From G965198795 sp965198795 (GTDB lineage Bacteria > Pseudomonadota > Alphaproteobacteria > Rhodospirillales > Casp-alpha2), in the NCBI GenBank assembly GCA_965198795.1, contig OZ240674.1, positions 2,046,001 through 2,110,000 of the forward strand: 64,000 nucleotides of DNA, given 5' to 3'. Within the stretch, counting starts at the first letter, position 1; every line of letters begins with the position of its first letter. Of this stretch, positions 8,422 to 17,646 are shown piece by piece. Position numbers and translations under genes: made by a program. The notes beneath the pieces were generated by a model. The model ran no database searches, was not told the DNA's origin, and saw only the letters and a list, made by a program, of their open reading frames with translations.

Positions 8422-9191
8422 GAGCATTTTAATTTGAATTGAAGATAGGGTCCTTCCATCGGTTCCGGCGTATGATTCCGCACCTGGCGGCGATTCGGGA
8501 AGCAGCCATGGGATATTATTACGGGAACGATCTTCGCCGGGGTGTCATTGCCGCGATTGATAGCGGGCTTTCGGCGCGGTTTTCGGCGGCGCCGTCAACA
8601 TGGTCAACTGGCGGCGGCGCGAGACGGGCTTTGCCGCGCCGGATCGGCAGGGCCGGCCCCCGGGCTTGACGCTGGATGGGCGCGAGGGCTTCATCTTGTG
8701 GCTGGCTGCAGACAACAGAGACACCGCTTTGCACGGGGTGAGCGAGCGTCTTTCGGCGAAGCGGGGTTTGCGCACTTGCCCGGCGGCGGTGCGGTGCTTT
8801 AGGTTGCCGGGCATGGCGGCCCCAATGCTGCTGGACGGCCCGGCGCACGGGACGGCCTTTCTGGCCTGTGTCGAACAAGTGCTGGTCCCGGACCTGTTTT
8901 CGGGCGGTATCTTGGTGACGGACAATCTCGCATCGCACAAGGCGGCCAGTGTGCGGGAAGCCATCGAGGCCGCCGGAGCCAGGCTGTCATATCCGCCGCC
9001 CTACAGCCCCGGTTTCAATCCCATCGAAATGGCCTTTGCGAAGCTCAAAGCCGCGCTTCGAAAGGCCAGCGCGCGAACCGCGGATGATCCCTGGGGCGCC
9101 ATCGCCAAGGCCATGGAGACCTTCATCCCGGCCGAATGTGAAAACTGCTTCGCCCCCGCTGGATAGGAACAAGACTAAATTGAATTTGCTC
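8422..9191 (+). mobile_element. IS630-type element, internally deleted
   Basis: About 770 bp, against roughly 1.1 kb usual for the family. The ends are imperfect inverted repeats: left GAGCATTTTAATTTGAATT and right, read inward on the other strand, GAGCAAATTCAATTTAG. Both ends are flanked by TA (8420-8421 and 9192-9193), the target duplication expected for IS630. The transposase inside is broken, so it cannot move on its own. Confidence 0.8.
8508..9166 (+). pseudogene. IS630-type transposase, frameshifted and internally deleted
   Basis: The N-terminal part begins at ATG 8508 (MGYYYGNDLRRGVIAAIDSG). It shifts frame near 8582 in a run of four T and continues in a second frame (VNWRRRETGFAAPDRQGRPP). 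Near 8805 it jumps from the N-terminal linker (CPAAVRCFR) straight to the later catalytic domain (PMLLDGPAHGTAFLA). The segment with the first catalytic Asp is therefore missing. The second Asp (VTDNLASHK) and the final Glu region (PPYSPGFNPIEMAFAKLK) remain. Confidence 0.85.
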
Positions 9192-10078
9192 TAGGCCGGT
9201 TTAATTCGGCGTTCCCGATAGAAAATGTAGAGGCCGCTCGCCGAAATCAGCGCGGCGCCGGATATTGTGAAGAGATCGGGGAAATCGCCGAACAGGAAAT
9301 AGCCGTATGTGGTCGCCCAAATCAGATTTGTATACATAAAGGGAACGACGGCCGAGGCTGGCGCGTTTCTAAATGCGCTTATCAGACAGAAATGCCCGAC
9401 GGAACCCCACAAGCCGGTGCTGGCCAAGAGCAGCCATTCCCCGGTCGCCATGGGCGCCCAGTCAAAGGGAACTGCGACGCTGAGAACGCCGCCGCCGACA
9501 AGGGCCGAATAGACCAGTGTCGTCAGCGGATTTTCCGCATCACTTAGGAATTTGGTGGAGATTTGAAAAAGCGCATAGAGAAACGCCGCGGCAAGGGGAA
9601 GCAACGCCGCGAGTTGGAGCGTTTCGGCTCCCGGCCGAATGATAAGCATCGCCCCCATAAAGCCGATGATGACGCCCATCCAGCGGCGTATTCCCACCTT
9701 TTCTCTTAATAGCGGCACGGAAAGCGCGGTGACGATCAAGGGGGAGACCAGCATAACAGCGCTGGCGTCAGCTATCGGGATATGGCTGAGCGCCGAAAAG
9801 AATAGAATTGTGGTCAGCAGAAGCAGGACCGAGCGGGTCAATTGAATTTTTACGTGAGCCGTCTTAAACAGCGTGACTAACCGCGGCGCGAAGACGGCGG
9901 CCAACAAAACCACTTGAGAAATATAGCGCCCCCAGACAACTTGCGTGACGGAATGCCCATTCGTGAGCAGTTGTTTCGCAGAGGCGTCCATGGTGACGAA
10001 ACAGAACATGGTTCCCAACATCCAAAGGATGCCGGTCCGCACGTTTTCCGTGTAAGGCTGAGGCGCCGCTTCACTCAT
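9191..10078 (-). CDS. EamA/DMT family transporter
   Basis: Inner-membrane metabolite exporter of the drug/metabolite transporter superfamily, 295 aa, with about ten hydrophobic helices and two internally related EamA halves. It begins MSEAAPQPYTENVRTGILWM and ends in GLYIFYRERRIKPA. The stop codon TAG (reverse of 9191-9193) is made from the last base of the IS630 remnant plus its TA target site, so the element fixes the C-terminus. How much was lost is unknown; the length is normal for the family. It is divergent from the MATE gene. The substrate is unknown. Confidence 0.9.
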   Translation of the reverse strand: MSEAAPQPYTENVRTGILWMLGTMFCFVTMDASAKQLLTNGHSVTQVVWGRYISQVVLLAAVFAPRLVTLFKTAHVKIQLTRSVLLLLTTILFFSALSHIPIADASAVMLVSPLIVTALSVPLLREKVGIRRWMGVIIGFMGAMLIIRPGAETLQLAALLPLAAAFLYALFQISTKFLSDAENPLTTLVYSALVGGGVLSVAVPFDWAPMATGEWLLLASTGLWGSVGHFCLISAFRNAPASAVVPFMYTNLIWATTYGYFLFGDFPDLFTISGAALISASGLYIFYRERRIKPA

Positions 10079-10160
10079 TTATGGATGTTAGCACACGCTG
10101 ATATATGGGCGTTAAGGGTTTTGTTAGCCATCGCGGCGGATTGGGACTATACCCCTACGC

Positions 10161-11534
10161 ATGTATCAAGTCCCCATTCAACCGGGCGAGATCTGGTGGC
10201 GCGCCCGTCTGCGCCGCCATCTGGCCGAGTTGTTTCGCATCGCCGGCCCCACCATTGTCTCACGCGTCGGTATTCTGACCATTGTGCTCGCCGACGTGCT
10301 GATGGTCGGCAACTATGGCACGGACGATCTGGCTTTCTTCGCCATTGGGTCGGCGCCCGTGGTCCCGGTCATTGTCGGTGGCGTGGGGCTGATGATGGGA
10401 ACCCTGGTGGTTACGTCGAATTTCTTTGGCGAGGGCGATCTGAAAAGCTGCGGCGCCACTTGGCGGCGGTCAATCCCGTACAGTCTGGCGCTGGGCTTCG
10501 CGGCTCTGTCGCCTTGTCTTCTTGGCGAGGATTTATTGCTCTTGCTGGGCCAAAGTCCGGAACTGGCGAAGAACGGCGGCCGGGTGCTGCAAATCTTGGG
10601 GCTCGGCGTGCCGCTGATATTCATCTATCAGGCATCGAATTTCTTTCTTGAGGGCGTCAAGCGCCCCGGCCCCGGCATGGTCGCCATGATCATGGCCAAC
10701 ATCGTCAACGTGTTCCTGAACTGGTTGCTGATTACCGGCAATTGGGGCGCGCCGGAGATGGGCGCCTATGGCGCCGCCTGGGGAACCACGGCGTGCCGGG
10801 TGTTTTTGTGCGTTTTTCTGACGGGTTATGTCTGGTGGCTCGGAGACCGGGATGTCTTCGGGATTCGGGATAAGGCGCCGGGGGGGTGGAAAGCCGGGCG
10901 AACCATGCGCAAGATTGGTTACGGCGCGGGCTTGGCCAACACCATTGAATCGGCGGCTTTCGCTTCTATGAGCGTCTTCGCCGGATGGATCGGGGCCGGC
11001 GCCATTGCCGCCTATATGGTGAGCTTCAACCTGAACGCCATCTTTTTCATGTTCGCGTTGGGCTTGGGTTCCGCGACATCCGTGCGGGTCGGCGTCGCCT
11101 ATGGCCGCAAGGACAAGCCTGACATGCGGCTGGCCGGTTGGACAGGATTGGGGGTCGCGACCGTGTTCATGGTGTTGTTCGCCGCCGCCTTGATCACGTT
11201 TCCAAATTGGTTCGCCGGGTTCTATTCCCAGGACGAGACGTTGCTGGGCTTGGCCGCGCAGTTAATCGTCATTGTGGGTTATGTGCTTGTCATGGATGGC
11301 AATCAGGCTGTCATGGCGAATGCGCTCAGGGGCTGCCGCGACGTCTGGACTCCTACCGGTATTCAGGCGTTCTGTTTTATCGGCGTCATGATTCCGCTGG
11401 GCTACTGGTTGGCCTTCCACGGCGGGCTTGGCGTGCACGGTCTGGTCTGGTCGATCTTCGTCGCGACGCTGATTTCCTTTATCCTTTTGTCGCTGCGATT
11501 CCACCAGGTGTCACAAGCCCGTGACATCGGTTAA
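10161..11534 (+). CDS. MATE family efflux transporter
   Basis: Cation-coupled multidrug or metabolite antiporter in the inner membrane, 457 aa with about 12 hydrophobic segments in two related halves. Typical features are the first helix region FRIAGPTIVSRVGILTIVLA with DVLMVGNYG, and the second-half GYGAGLANTIESAAFASMSV followed by GLGSATSVRVGVAYGRKD. It is the NorM-like type. It shares an 82-bp divergent spacer with the EamA gene. Substrate not inferable. Confidence 0.92.
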   Translation: MYQVPIQPGEIWWRARLRRHLAELFRIAGPTIVSRVGILTIVLADVLMVGNYGTDDLAFFAIGSAPVVPVIVGGVGLMMGTLVVTSNFFGEGDLKSCGATWRRSIPYSLALGFAALSPCLLGEDLLLLLGQSPELAKNGGRVLQILGLGVPLIFIYQASNFFLEGVKRPGPGMVAMIMANIVNVFLNWLLITGNWGAPEMGAYGAAWGTTACRVFLCVFLTGYVWWLGDRDVFGIRDKAPGGWKAGRTMRKIGYGAGLANTIESAAFASMSVFAGWIGAGAIAAYMVSFNLNAIFFMFALGLGSATSVRVGVAYGRKDKPDMRLAGWTGLGVATVFMVLFAAALITFPNWFAGFYSQDETLLGLAAQLIVIVGYVLVMDGNQAVMANALRGCRDVWTPTGIQAFCFIGVMIPLGYWLAFHGGLGVHGLVWSIFVATLISFILLSLRFHQVSQARDIG

Positions 11535-11618
11535 GTAATTGTTACAATTGTGAGGTAGCGCACAGCGATTACGCTCAGGCAGGTTTCTTACTCGCCAGAA
11601 AAGTCCGGAGGACCAGCG

Positions 11619-13898
11619 ATGCCCGGCAACAGACGTGGCCCGCCCGCCCGCAACACCATTTTGCTGTCCGATGATCAGTTAACGGAGTTGTTCCGCGCCG
11701 TGCGGCGGCGAAGTTTAGATCTGGCCGAGCCGTTGAGCGCCGAAGACCAGTGTATTCAGTCCATGCCGGACGTGAGCCCGACAAAGTGGCATTTGGCCCA
11801 CGTCACATGGTTCTTCGAGACCTTTATCCTGAAGCCTCACGCGCCTGGGTACCGGGAATTCCATCCGGACTACGATTTCTTGTTTAATTCCTATTACGAG
11901 GCGATCGGCCCGCGCCACGCGAGACCTCATCGCGGTCTGCTTTCCCGTCCATCCGCAGAAGACATTCTGGCCTTCCGCGCCCATGTGGAAGAGGCGCTGG
12001 AAGTGTTCTTCTTGAACGGCGGCAGTGACAATGAGACTATTCGCGGGCTGGTCGAATTGGGCTGTCACCACGAACAGCAGCACCAGGAATTGCTGCTTAC
12101 CGACATCAAGCATGTTCTGTCCAGCAATCCCTTGAATCCGGCCTATCAGCCGCCCCGTCCGCGTGACGCAGGCCGGACACGGACGCTGGACTGGGTGGAG
12201 CACCCAGGCGGCCTGGTTGAAATCGGCCACAATGGCGAGGGGTTCGCGTTCGATTGCGAGGGACCGCGCCACAAGGTCTGGCTGGAGCCGTTCCGGCTGG
12301 CGTCCCGGCCCGTTTCCAATGGCGAATATCTCGCCTTTATCGAAGACGGCGGCTATTCCAGACCTGAACTTTGGTTGTCCGACGGTTGGGCGGCCATTAA
12401 GGAACACGGCTGGGAGGCGCCGCTTTATTGGCGGCGCCAAGAGGATGGCGCGTGGAAAGTCTTTACCTTGGCTGGTCTGCGGCCCATGGACCCGGACGCG
12501 CCGGTTTGTCATGTCAGCTTTTATGAAGCGGACGCCTACGCCGCCTGGGCCGGCAAGCGCCTGCCCGCCGAGGCGGAATGGGAAGTGATCGCCGCCCCTC
12601 TTACGCCGGCGGGGAATTTCGCCGGCGCCCGGTCCTACCATCCCGTGCCCGCGATGGGGGAGGGCCTTCGCCAGATTTACGGCGACGTCTGGGAATGGAC
12701 GGCGAGCGCCTATCGTCCTTACAGCGGCTTCGCCGCGGCCGAGGGAGCCGTCGGCGAATACAACGGCAAGTTCATGTCGGGGCGGATGGTGCTGCGGGGC
12801 GGCTCCTGCGCGACGCCGGAGGGGCATGTGCGGGCCAGCTACCGGAATTTCTTCTATCCGCCGGATCGCTGGCAGTTCTCCGGCATTCGGTTGGCTGAGG
12901 ACGCGCGGGACGCGCGCCTCTCCATCCCGTCACTGACCCGGCAAACGGCGGCGGAAGAAGCGCCTCTCAACCCGGTGGCGCTGGCGTTTTTGAACGATGT
13001 GGTGATGGGTCTTTCCATGACGCCGAAGGCGTTGCCGCCGAAATGGTTCTATGACGAGGCCGGGGCCGGGATATTTAACGAGATTTGCCAGACGCCGGAA
13101 TATTATCCGACCCGGACCGAACTCGGGATTTTGACGGATAACGCCAAGGTGATCGCGGACGGCCTTGGTGAGAAGATCGTGCTGATCGAATTCGGGTCCG
13201 GCTCCATGACCAAGGCGCGGAAACTTCTGGACGCGCTCGACGCCCCGGCGGCGTTCGTCCCTATCGATATTTCCGAAGAGCAGTTGGAAGCGGAGGCGGC
13301 GGAATTGAACGCCGCCTATCCGGGGCTTGAGGTGCGCCCCATTGCTCAGGACTTCACCAAGCCCGTTAAAATACCGGCGGACCTGGGCGGCGGTCGGCGT
13401 TGCGCGTTCTTCCCCGGCTCCACCATCGGCAACTTCGAACCCGAGAACGCCGTCCGGCTGATGAGCCGCATGCGGAAAGCCGTCGGCGGCAGGGGCGCCC
13501 TGGTGATCGGTGTCGATATGAAGAAAGACCGCGCCACCTTGGAAGCGGCATATGACGACCCGGCGGGTACGTCCGCGCGGTTCAACAAGAACATGCTGGA
13601 ACGCATCAACGGCGAGTTGGGCGGCGATGCGGACGTCGAGGCGTTCGAGCACTGGGCTCCCTACAACGAGGAGGAAGGCCGGATTGAAATGCATCTCCGC
13701 GCCAAATCAGCGCAGACAGTGATGGTCGCGGGGCATGAATTCCACTTCGAGGCGGGTGAGACCATCCACACGGAGAATTCCTATAAATTCACCGTGGACG
13801 AGTTCAAGGCGCTCGCCGCCAGGGCCGGATTTGAGAACGGCCGGGTTTGGACCGATGGGGACGGTCTGTTCTCGGTTTTCCTGTTCGACGCCGTTTAA
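11619..13898 (+). CDS. Fused ergothioneine synthase EgtB and histidine methyltransferase EgtD
   Basis: One continuous 759-aa frame with two enzymes. Residues about 15-430 are EgtB: a DinB-like helical domain with iron ligands expected at H61 (in WHLAHVTWFFE) and H151/H155 (HHEQQHQEL), then an FGE-sulfatase domain ending GGSCATPEGHVRASYRNFF. Residues about 450-759 are EgtD, the SAM-dependent histidine trimethylase. It has LPPKWFYDEAGAGIFNEIC, SAM loop IEFGSGSMTKARKLL and PGSTIGNFEP. The linker is about 20 residues (431-452). Together they would turn histidine into hercynine and then its sulfoxide conjugate. No egtC or egtE is adjacent. The fused order is EgtB then EgtD, the reverse of fungal Egt1. 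Confidence 0.93.
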   Translation: MPGNRRGPPARNTILLSDDQLTELFRAVRRRSLDLAEPLSAEDQCIQSMPDVSPTKWHLAHVTWFFETFILKPHAPGYREFHPDYDFLFNSYYEAIGPRHARPHRGLLSRPSAEDILAFRAHVEEALEVFFLNGGSDNETIRGLVELGCHHEQQHQELLLTDIKHVLSSNPLNPAYQPPRPRDAGRTRTLDWVEHPGGLVEIGHNGEGFAFDCEGPRHKVWLEPFRLASRPVSNGEYLAFIEDGGYSRPELWLSDGWAAIKEHGWEAPLYWRRQEDGAWKVFTLAGLRPMDPDAPVCHVSFYEADAYAAWAGKRLPAEAEWEVIAAPLTPAGNFAGARSYHPVPAMGEGLRQIYGDVWEWTASAYRPYSGFAAAEGAVGEYNGKFMSGRMVLRGGSCATPEGHVRASYRNFFYPPDRWQFSGIRLAEDARDARLSIPSLTRQTAAEEAPLNPVALAFLNDVVMGLSMTPKALPPKWFYDEAGAGIFNEICQTPEYYPTRTELGILTDNAKVIADGLGEKIVLIEFGSGSMTKARKLLDALDAPAAFVPIDISEEQLEAEAAELNAAYPGLEVRPIAQDFTKPVKIPADLGGGRRCAFFPGSTIGNFEPENAVRLMSRMRKAVGGRGALVIGVDMKKDRATLEAAYDDPAGTSARFNKNMLERINGELGGDADVEAFEHWAPYNEEEGRIEMHLRAKSAQTVMVAGHEFHFEAGETIHTENSYKFTVDEFKALAARAGFENGRVWTDGDGLFSVFLFDAV

Positions 13899-13901
13899 GG
13901 C

Positions 13902-14255
13902 TCAAGCCCCAGCGCAGGCGACGCAGGTGGGCACGGACGGGTCGTGCTCAAGCCGCGCCTTCGGCACGTTTTCTCCGCAGACCGCGCAATAGCCGTATTC
14001 GCCATTCTCCCAGCGTGCGAGGGCCGCGATAATCCGCTGGCGCTCAACCTTACGGCGCCGGGCGGTGGCGGACGCCATGGCCTGGACCTGTAGCGCATCC
14101 ATGCGCGACAGTCTGCCTTGCGTGGTTTGGTCCAGTTCGACGGGCTTTTGGTTTTCTTTCGAGATCGCTTCCACTTCATCCAGCCGGGCGAGTTGATCGC
14201 GCAGTTTCTCGTGAAAGGCCGCGCCGTTGATGTCGGTTCTGTCCGTTCCAGTCAT
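13902..14255 (-). CDS. DksA/TraR family zinc-finger protein
   Basis: A 117-aa protein with an N-terminal coiled-coil-like helical part (LDEVEAISKENQKPVELDQT, then RLSRMDALQVQAMA) and a C-terminal four-cysteine finger, YCAVCGE...TCVACAG. Family members bind the secondary channel of RNA polymerase and alter initiation, though the short ones are poorly studied. Its coding end lies 3 bp from the end of the convergent egtBD gene. Confidence 0.9.
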   Translation of the reverse strand: MTGTDRTDINGAAFHEKLRDQLARLDEVEAISKENQKPVELDQTTQGRLSRMDALQVQAMASATARRRKVERQRIIAALARWENGEYGYCAVCGENVPKARLEHDPSVPTCVACAGA

Positions 14256-14329
14256 CGGGTGAGCTTAGCGGGAGTTTGACGGCCCTCAAACAAGAACCGT
14301 CATCCCGGCTTCCGCCGAAAGGATGGCGG

Positions 14330-16087
14330 TCAGCGCAGCTCATCCACCGGCGTCACGCCCAGCACGTCGAGGCCGGAGGCGATGACGATCGCCGTCGCTT
14401 TCACCAGCGCTACACGGGCCTGGGTGCGCTCGGGCGCTTCCGCCTGGATGAAGCGCAGCGCCGCGTTGTCATTGCCCTTGTTCCAAAGCCCGTGGAAGCT
14501 GGCCGCTAGATCATGAAGATAATTGGCGATGCGATGGGGCTCGCGCGTTTCCGCCGCCGCCTCGACCTGGCGCGGCCAGCCGGCCAGTAGTTTGATGTGA
14601 TCAAGCTCAACGCGGTCGTCCAGCGACGTCACGTCAACGCCGGCGAGGTCCGCCTCCTCCGTTTTCAGCGACGGCATGCCGCCGGCCACGGCGCGCAGGA
14701 CTGACTGACAGCGGGCATGCGCGTACTGCACGTAGAAGACCGGGTTTTCGCGGGATTGCTCAACGGCCTTGTCCAGATCGAATTCCATCTGCGTGTCGTT
14801 CTTGCGGGTCAGCATGATGAAGCGCACCACGTCCTTGCCAACCGCGTCGATCAGGTCGCGGAGCGTGACGAAAGTCCCCGCGCGCTTCGACATGCGAAAC
14901 GGCCGGCCGTCCTTTTTCAAGCGCACGATTTGGCACAGCTTGACGTCGAGGTCCGCCTTGCCGTCCGACATGGCGGAAACGGCGGCCTTCATGCGCTTCA
15001 CGTAGCCGCCGTGATCGGCGCCGAAGACGTCGATCATCACGGGGTGGCCGCGATTGTATTTGTCCAGGTGATAGGCGACGTCGTTGGCGAAGTAGGTCCA
15101 GCCGCCGTCCGATTTCTTCATGGGCCTGTCGATGTCGTCACCGAATTTGGTGGCCTTGAACAGCGTTTGCGGGCGGGGTTCCCAATCGTCCGGCGCGGGC
15201 TTGCCCTTGGGCGGCTCCAGCACGCCCGTGTAAATCAGGCCCCGGTCGTCCAGCGCCTTGAGCACGGCGTCCACCGCGCCCTTTTCCACTTGCTCGCGCT
15301 CGGACGCGAAGACGTCCTGTTCGACCCCGAGGGCGGCGAGATCCTTCTTGATGGCGTCCATCATCCGTTCGATGGCGAAGTCACGGAAGACAGGCAGCCA
15401 GTCGTCCTCTGGCGCCTTCAGCCATTTCTCTCCGTCGCGCCTCGCCAGCGCCTCGCCGACGGGCTTCAGGTAATCGCCGGGATAGAGACCTTCTGGGATT
15501 TCCCCGATGTCGTGACCGAGGGCCTCCTTATAGCGGAGGTAGGTCGAGCGCCCCAGGATGGCCACCTGGTTGCCCGCGTCGTTGGTGTAGTATTCGGTCG
15601 TCACCGTGTGGCCGGCTTTCCGCAGAAGGCGCGCCAGCGCGTCGCCCATGCAGGCGCCCCGCGCGTGCGCGACGTGGAGCGGACCCGTTGGATTGGCGGA
15701 GACGTATTCCACGTTGATCCGCCGCCCGCCGCCCGCCCGCCCGTCGCCATAGCGGAGACCGGCGGCGAGCATCGCGTGTAACTGGCGCCGCCAATAATCG
15801 TCATCCAGGCGCACATTGATGAAACCCGGACCCGCGACGTCAACAGCTTCGACGTGTGGCAAACCCGCGACGCCCTTGCTTAACAGAGCGGCGAGATCAC
15901 GAGGTTTCATTCGCGCTTTCCCGGCCAGCGCCATGGCGGCGTTGGTCGTCATGTCGCCGTGAGACGGGTCTTTTGGCGGTTCGACCGATACGCGTGAAAT
16001 GTCGAGACCATGGGGAAGCTCGCCGTTTGCCTGTAACCTGGCGATCTCGCGCCCGATCAGGTTTGTAAAATGTTTGAATAGGGTCAT
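14330..16087 (-). CDS. argS: Arginine--tRNA ligase
   Basis: Class I synthetase charging tRNA-Arg, 585 aa as expected. The N-terminal Add1 domain begins with FKHFTNLIGREIARLQANGE. The class I signature appears as SANPTGPLHVAHARGA (HVAH in place of HIGH, usual for ArgRS). The signature region LKKDGRPFRMSKRAGTFVTL follows, then the C-terminal DALR anticodon domain, ending VDELR. It is transcribed alone; its start faces a 387-bp spacer. Confidence 0.97.
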   Translation of the reverse strand: MTLFKHFTNLIGREIARLQANGELPHGLDISRVSVEPPKDPSHGDMTTNAAMALAGKARMKPRDLAALLSKGVAGLPHVEAVDVAGPGFINVRLDDDYWRRQLHAMLAAGLRYGDGRAGGGRRINVEYVSANPTGPLHVAHARGACMGDALARLLRKAGHTVTTEYYTNDAGNQVAILGRSTYLRYKEALGHDIGEIPEGLYPGDYLKPVGEALARRDGEKWLKAPEDDWLPVFRDFAIERMMDAIKKDLAALGVEQDVFASEREQVEKGAVDAVLKALDDRGLIYTGVLEPPKGKPAPDDWEPRPQTLFKATKFGDDIDRPMKKSDGGWTYFANDVAYHLDKYNRGHPVMIDVFGADHGGYVKRMKAAVSAMSDGKADLDVKLCQIVRLKKDGRPFRMSKRAGTFVTLRDLIDAVGKDVVRFIMLTRKNDTQMEFDLDKAVEQSRENPVFYVQYAHARCQSVLRAVAGGMPSLKTEEADLAGVDVTSLDDRVELDHIKLLAGWPRQVEAAAETREPHRIANYLHDLAASFHGLWNKGNDNAALRFIQAEAPERTQARVALVKATAIVIASGLDVLGVTPVDELR

Positions 16088-16474
16088 GGAAAGGGCCTCT
16101 GAACGGGAGGCTGGGTTCTCTCAAATCGCGGCGCGGCGGTCAACCGAATAGCGCGGCGGCTCGCGTTCCAATCAATCGTGAGTGATGGCCAATGATCGAG
16201 TGACGAAAGGGTGGTCTGGATTCCCGCCTTCGCGGGAATGACGAAGTAAGGAGGCGTGAATGACAAAAGGGGGCGGCAAGATTTTCCCGTGGATTGCTTT
16301 TACCGGGTAAATTCAGCCTGTCTTTCGGATATCCGGCGGAGCTCCGGCCCCGCTCCCACATGAAAATAGCTGAAATTCCGGGATTCATGAAATGGCCGGC
16401 GGGACATCCGAAAACGGCATGTGTCTCGCATGTTCCCTGGAAACTGATCGGTGTTTCCAGCGAGAGGCAAGGCC
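16088..16474. other. Spacer between argS and the 390-aa gene, with a palindromic repeat
   Basis: No gene is visible in this 387-bp divergent spacer. It carries one copy of the dispersed palindromic repeat (16216-16245). It also has an inverted repeat TGGAAAC / GTTTCCA around 16437-16458, close to the downstream start, which could be an operator. Confidence 0.5.
16216..16245 (+). repeat. Dispersed palindromic intergenic repeat, copy A
   Basis: A 30-bp unit with the inner palindrome TTCCCGCCTTCGCGGGAA. An identical 30-bp unit occurs at 59756-59785, and variants lie at 61411-61433 (inverted) and 61495-61524. All copies in the window are intergenic, as expected for REP-like elements. Confidence 0.8.
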
Positions 16475-17623
16475 ATGGACATAGCGGCCGGGATTTCCCC
16501 CAACGCCGTCTACGACCGCTATCAGCACCTTCTGCGGGGGCTGAGGGACGGCGGCGTGTCCTATAAGGAAGCGTTTAACGAACACCTGAACATGGAACCG
16601 CAACGCCGGGGCCTGCATGCGTTTTCCGCCAACGCCGTCCAACCCCCGGCGGACCCGGATCAGGGAAAAATGCGGGAACGCGAACCTGGCGGGTTCTATT
16701 TTTTCAGGACGGGCGTCGCCCACACCTGGAAAAATATGACGGATGAGGAACATAACGCGTCCGCGGCGAATGCTGCTCTTGAGCTGGGCCTGCTTTCCAT
16801 CGCGCGGGAAACATCCCCTTCCGATGAACGGGTCCGCGTTTATCAGGCCCATGAGAGAGGAGACCTGGAAAGTCTTTTGAAACATCAAGAAGCGCGCTCT
16901 ACGACGCAAGATCATATCGCCGCCTCGAAAGCTTATGACCATGCCGGCGAACTGACCGGAAAGGGCTTTATCGCCTATCACCCGTTGGGCCGCGAGGAAT
17001 ACATCTTCGATGATCACTTCATGCGCCATCGCGTGCGGTTGCCCTATAACGCGGCGGCTCATGGTTACCTCTCCGGCTACGCCGGCGAACACCAGGCCGA
17101 ATGGCGGGCGGCGGCCGGGGAACTCAGCGTTTTCATCAAGGGTTTCTCATACCCGTCCCATTTCCACGATACGCCAAAGGAGACCGGCTTTGACGTCGGG
17201 GCGGGCGTTCCGCAATCGGAGGCGGAGAAGATTTTCCGCCACATCGCCAGCCCCTTGGACATCGCGGCGTTCGACCGGCGGATGGAACCTTATCGCGAGG
17301 AGATGGAAGAAAAGATGCGGTCTTACGTTTCCGGTATTCTGGAGGCGTCTTATGAAGACATGAGGAAGTTCCAGCCGCACATTGAGGCGATGAGAGAGGC
17401 CGGGATAACGCCTGGCGACATGGCGCGGGCGCTCGTAGTTCGGCATGGAGACGCATACAGGGTCGAGTACAGAGGAGCCCCCCTTGATCTTGGCAAGGCC
17501 GACGCCATCGAGACGTTCGTCAATTCCAACCCGGATGTCCGCGCCCTGTACAACCAGGGCCGGACGCCATGGAAAGACCTGTGGGCCACCCACAAGCCGC
17601 TTGGAAACGGCGTCTACGTATAA
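16475..17623 (+). CDS. Hypothetical protein, orphan
   Basis: About 382 aa from ATG 16475, which has GAGAGG upstream; an alternative start at 16451 would add eight residues. The protein looks soluble, with no signal peptide or membrane segment. It is rich in His, Tyr, Arg and Glu and largely helical in appearance. Notable stretches are YDRYQHLLRGLRDGGVSY near the N-terminus, FIAYHPLGREEYIFDDHFMR in the middle and a charged helix EPYREEMEEKMRSYVSGILE. It is a single gene between divergent argS and a convergent ABC operon. I recognise no family. Confidence 0.7.
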   Translation: MDIAAGISPNAVYDRYQHLLRGLRDGGVSYKEAFNEHLNMEPQRRGLHAFSANAVQPPADPDQGKMREREPGGFYFFRTGVAHTWKNMTDEEHNASAANAALELGLLSIARETSPSDERVRVYQAHERGDLESLLKHQEARSTTQDHIAASKAYDHAGELTGKGFIAYHPLGREEYIFDDHFMRHRVRLPYNAAAHGYLSGYAGEHQAEWRAAAGELSVFIKGFSYPSHFHDTPKETGFDVGAGVPQSEAEKIFRHIASPLDIAAFDRRMEPYREEMEEKMRSYVSGILEASYEDMRKFQPHIEAMREAGITPGDMARALVVRHGDAYRVEYRGAPLDLGKADAIETFVNSNPDVRALYNQGRTPWKDLWATHKPLGNGVYV

Positions 17624-17646
17624 AGACGGGACCGCCGCCGGCGCCG

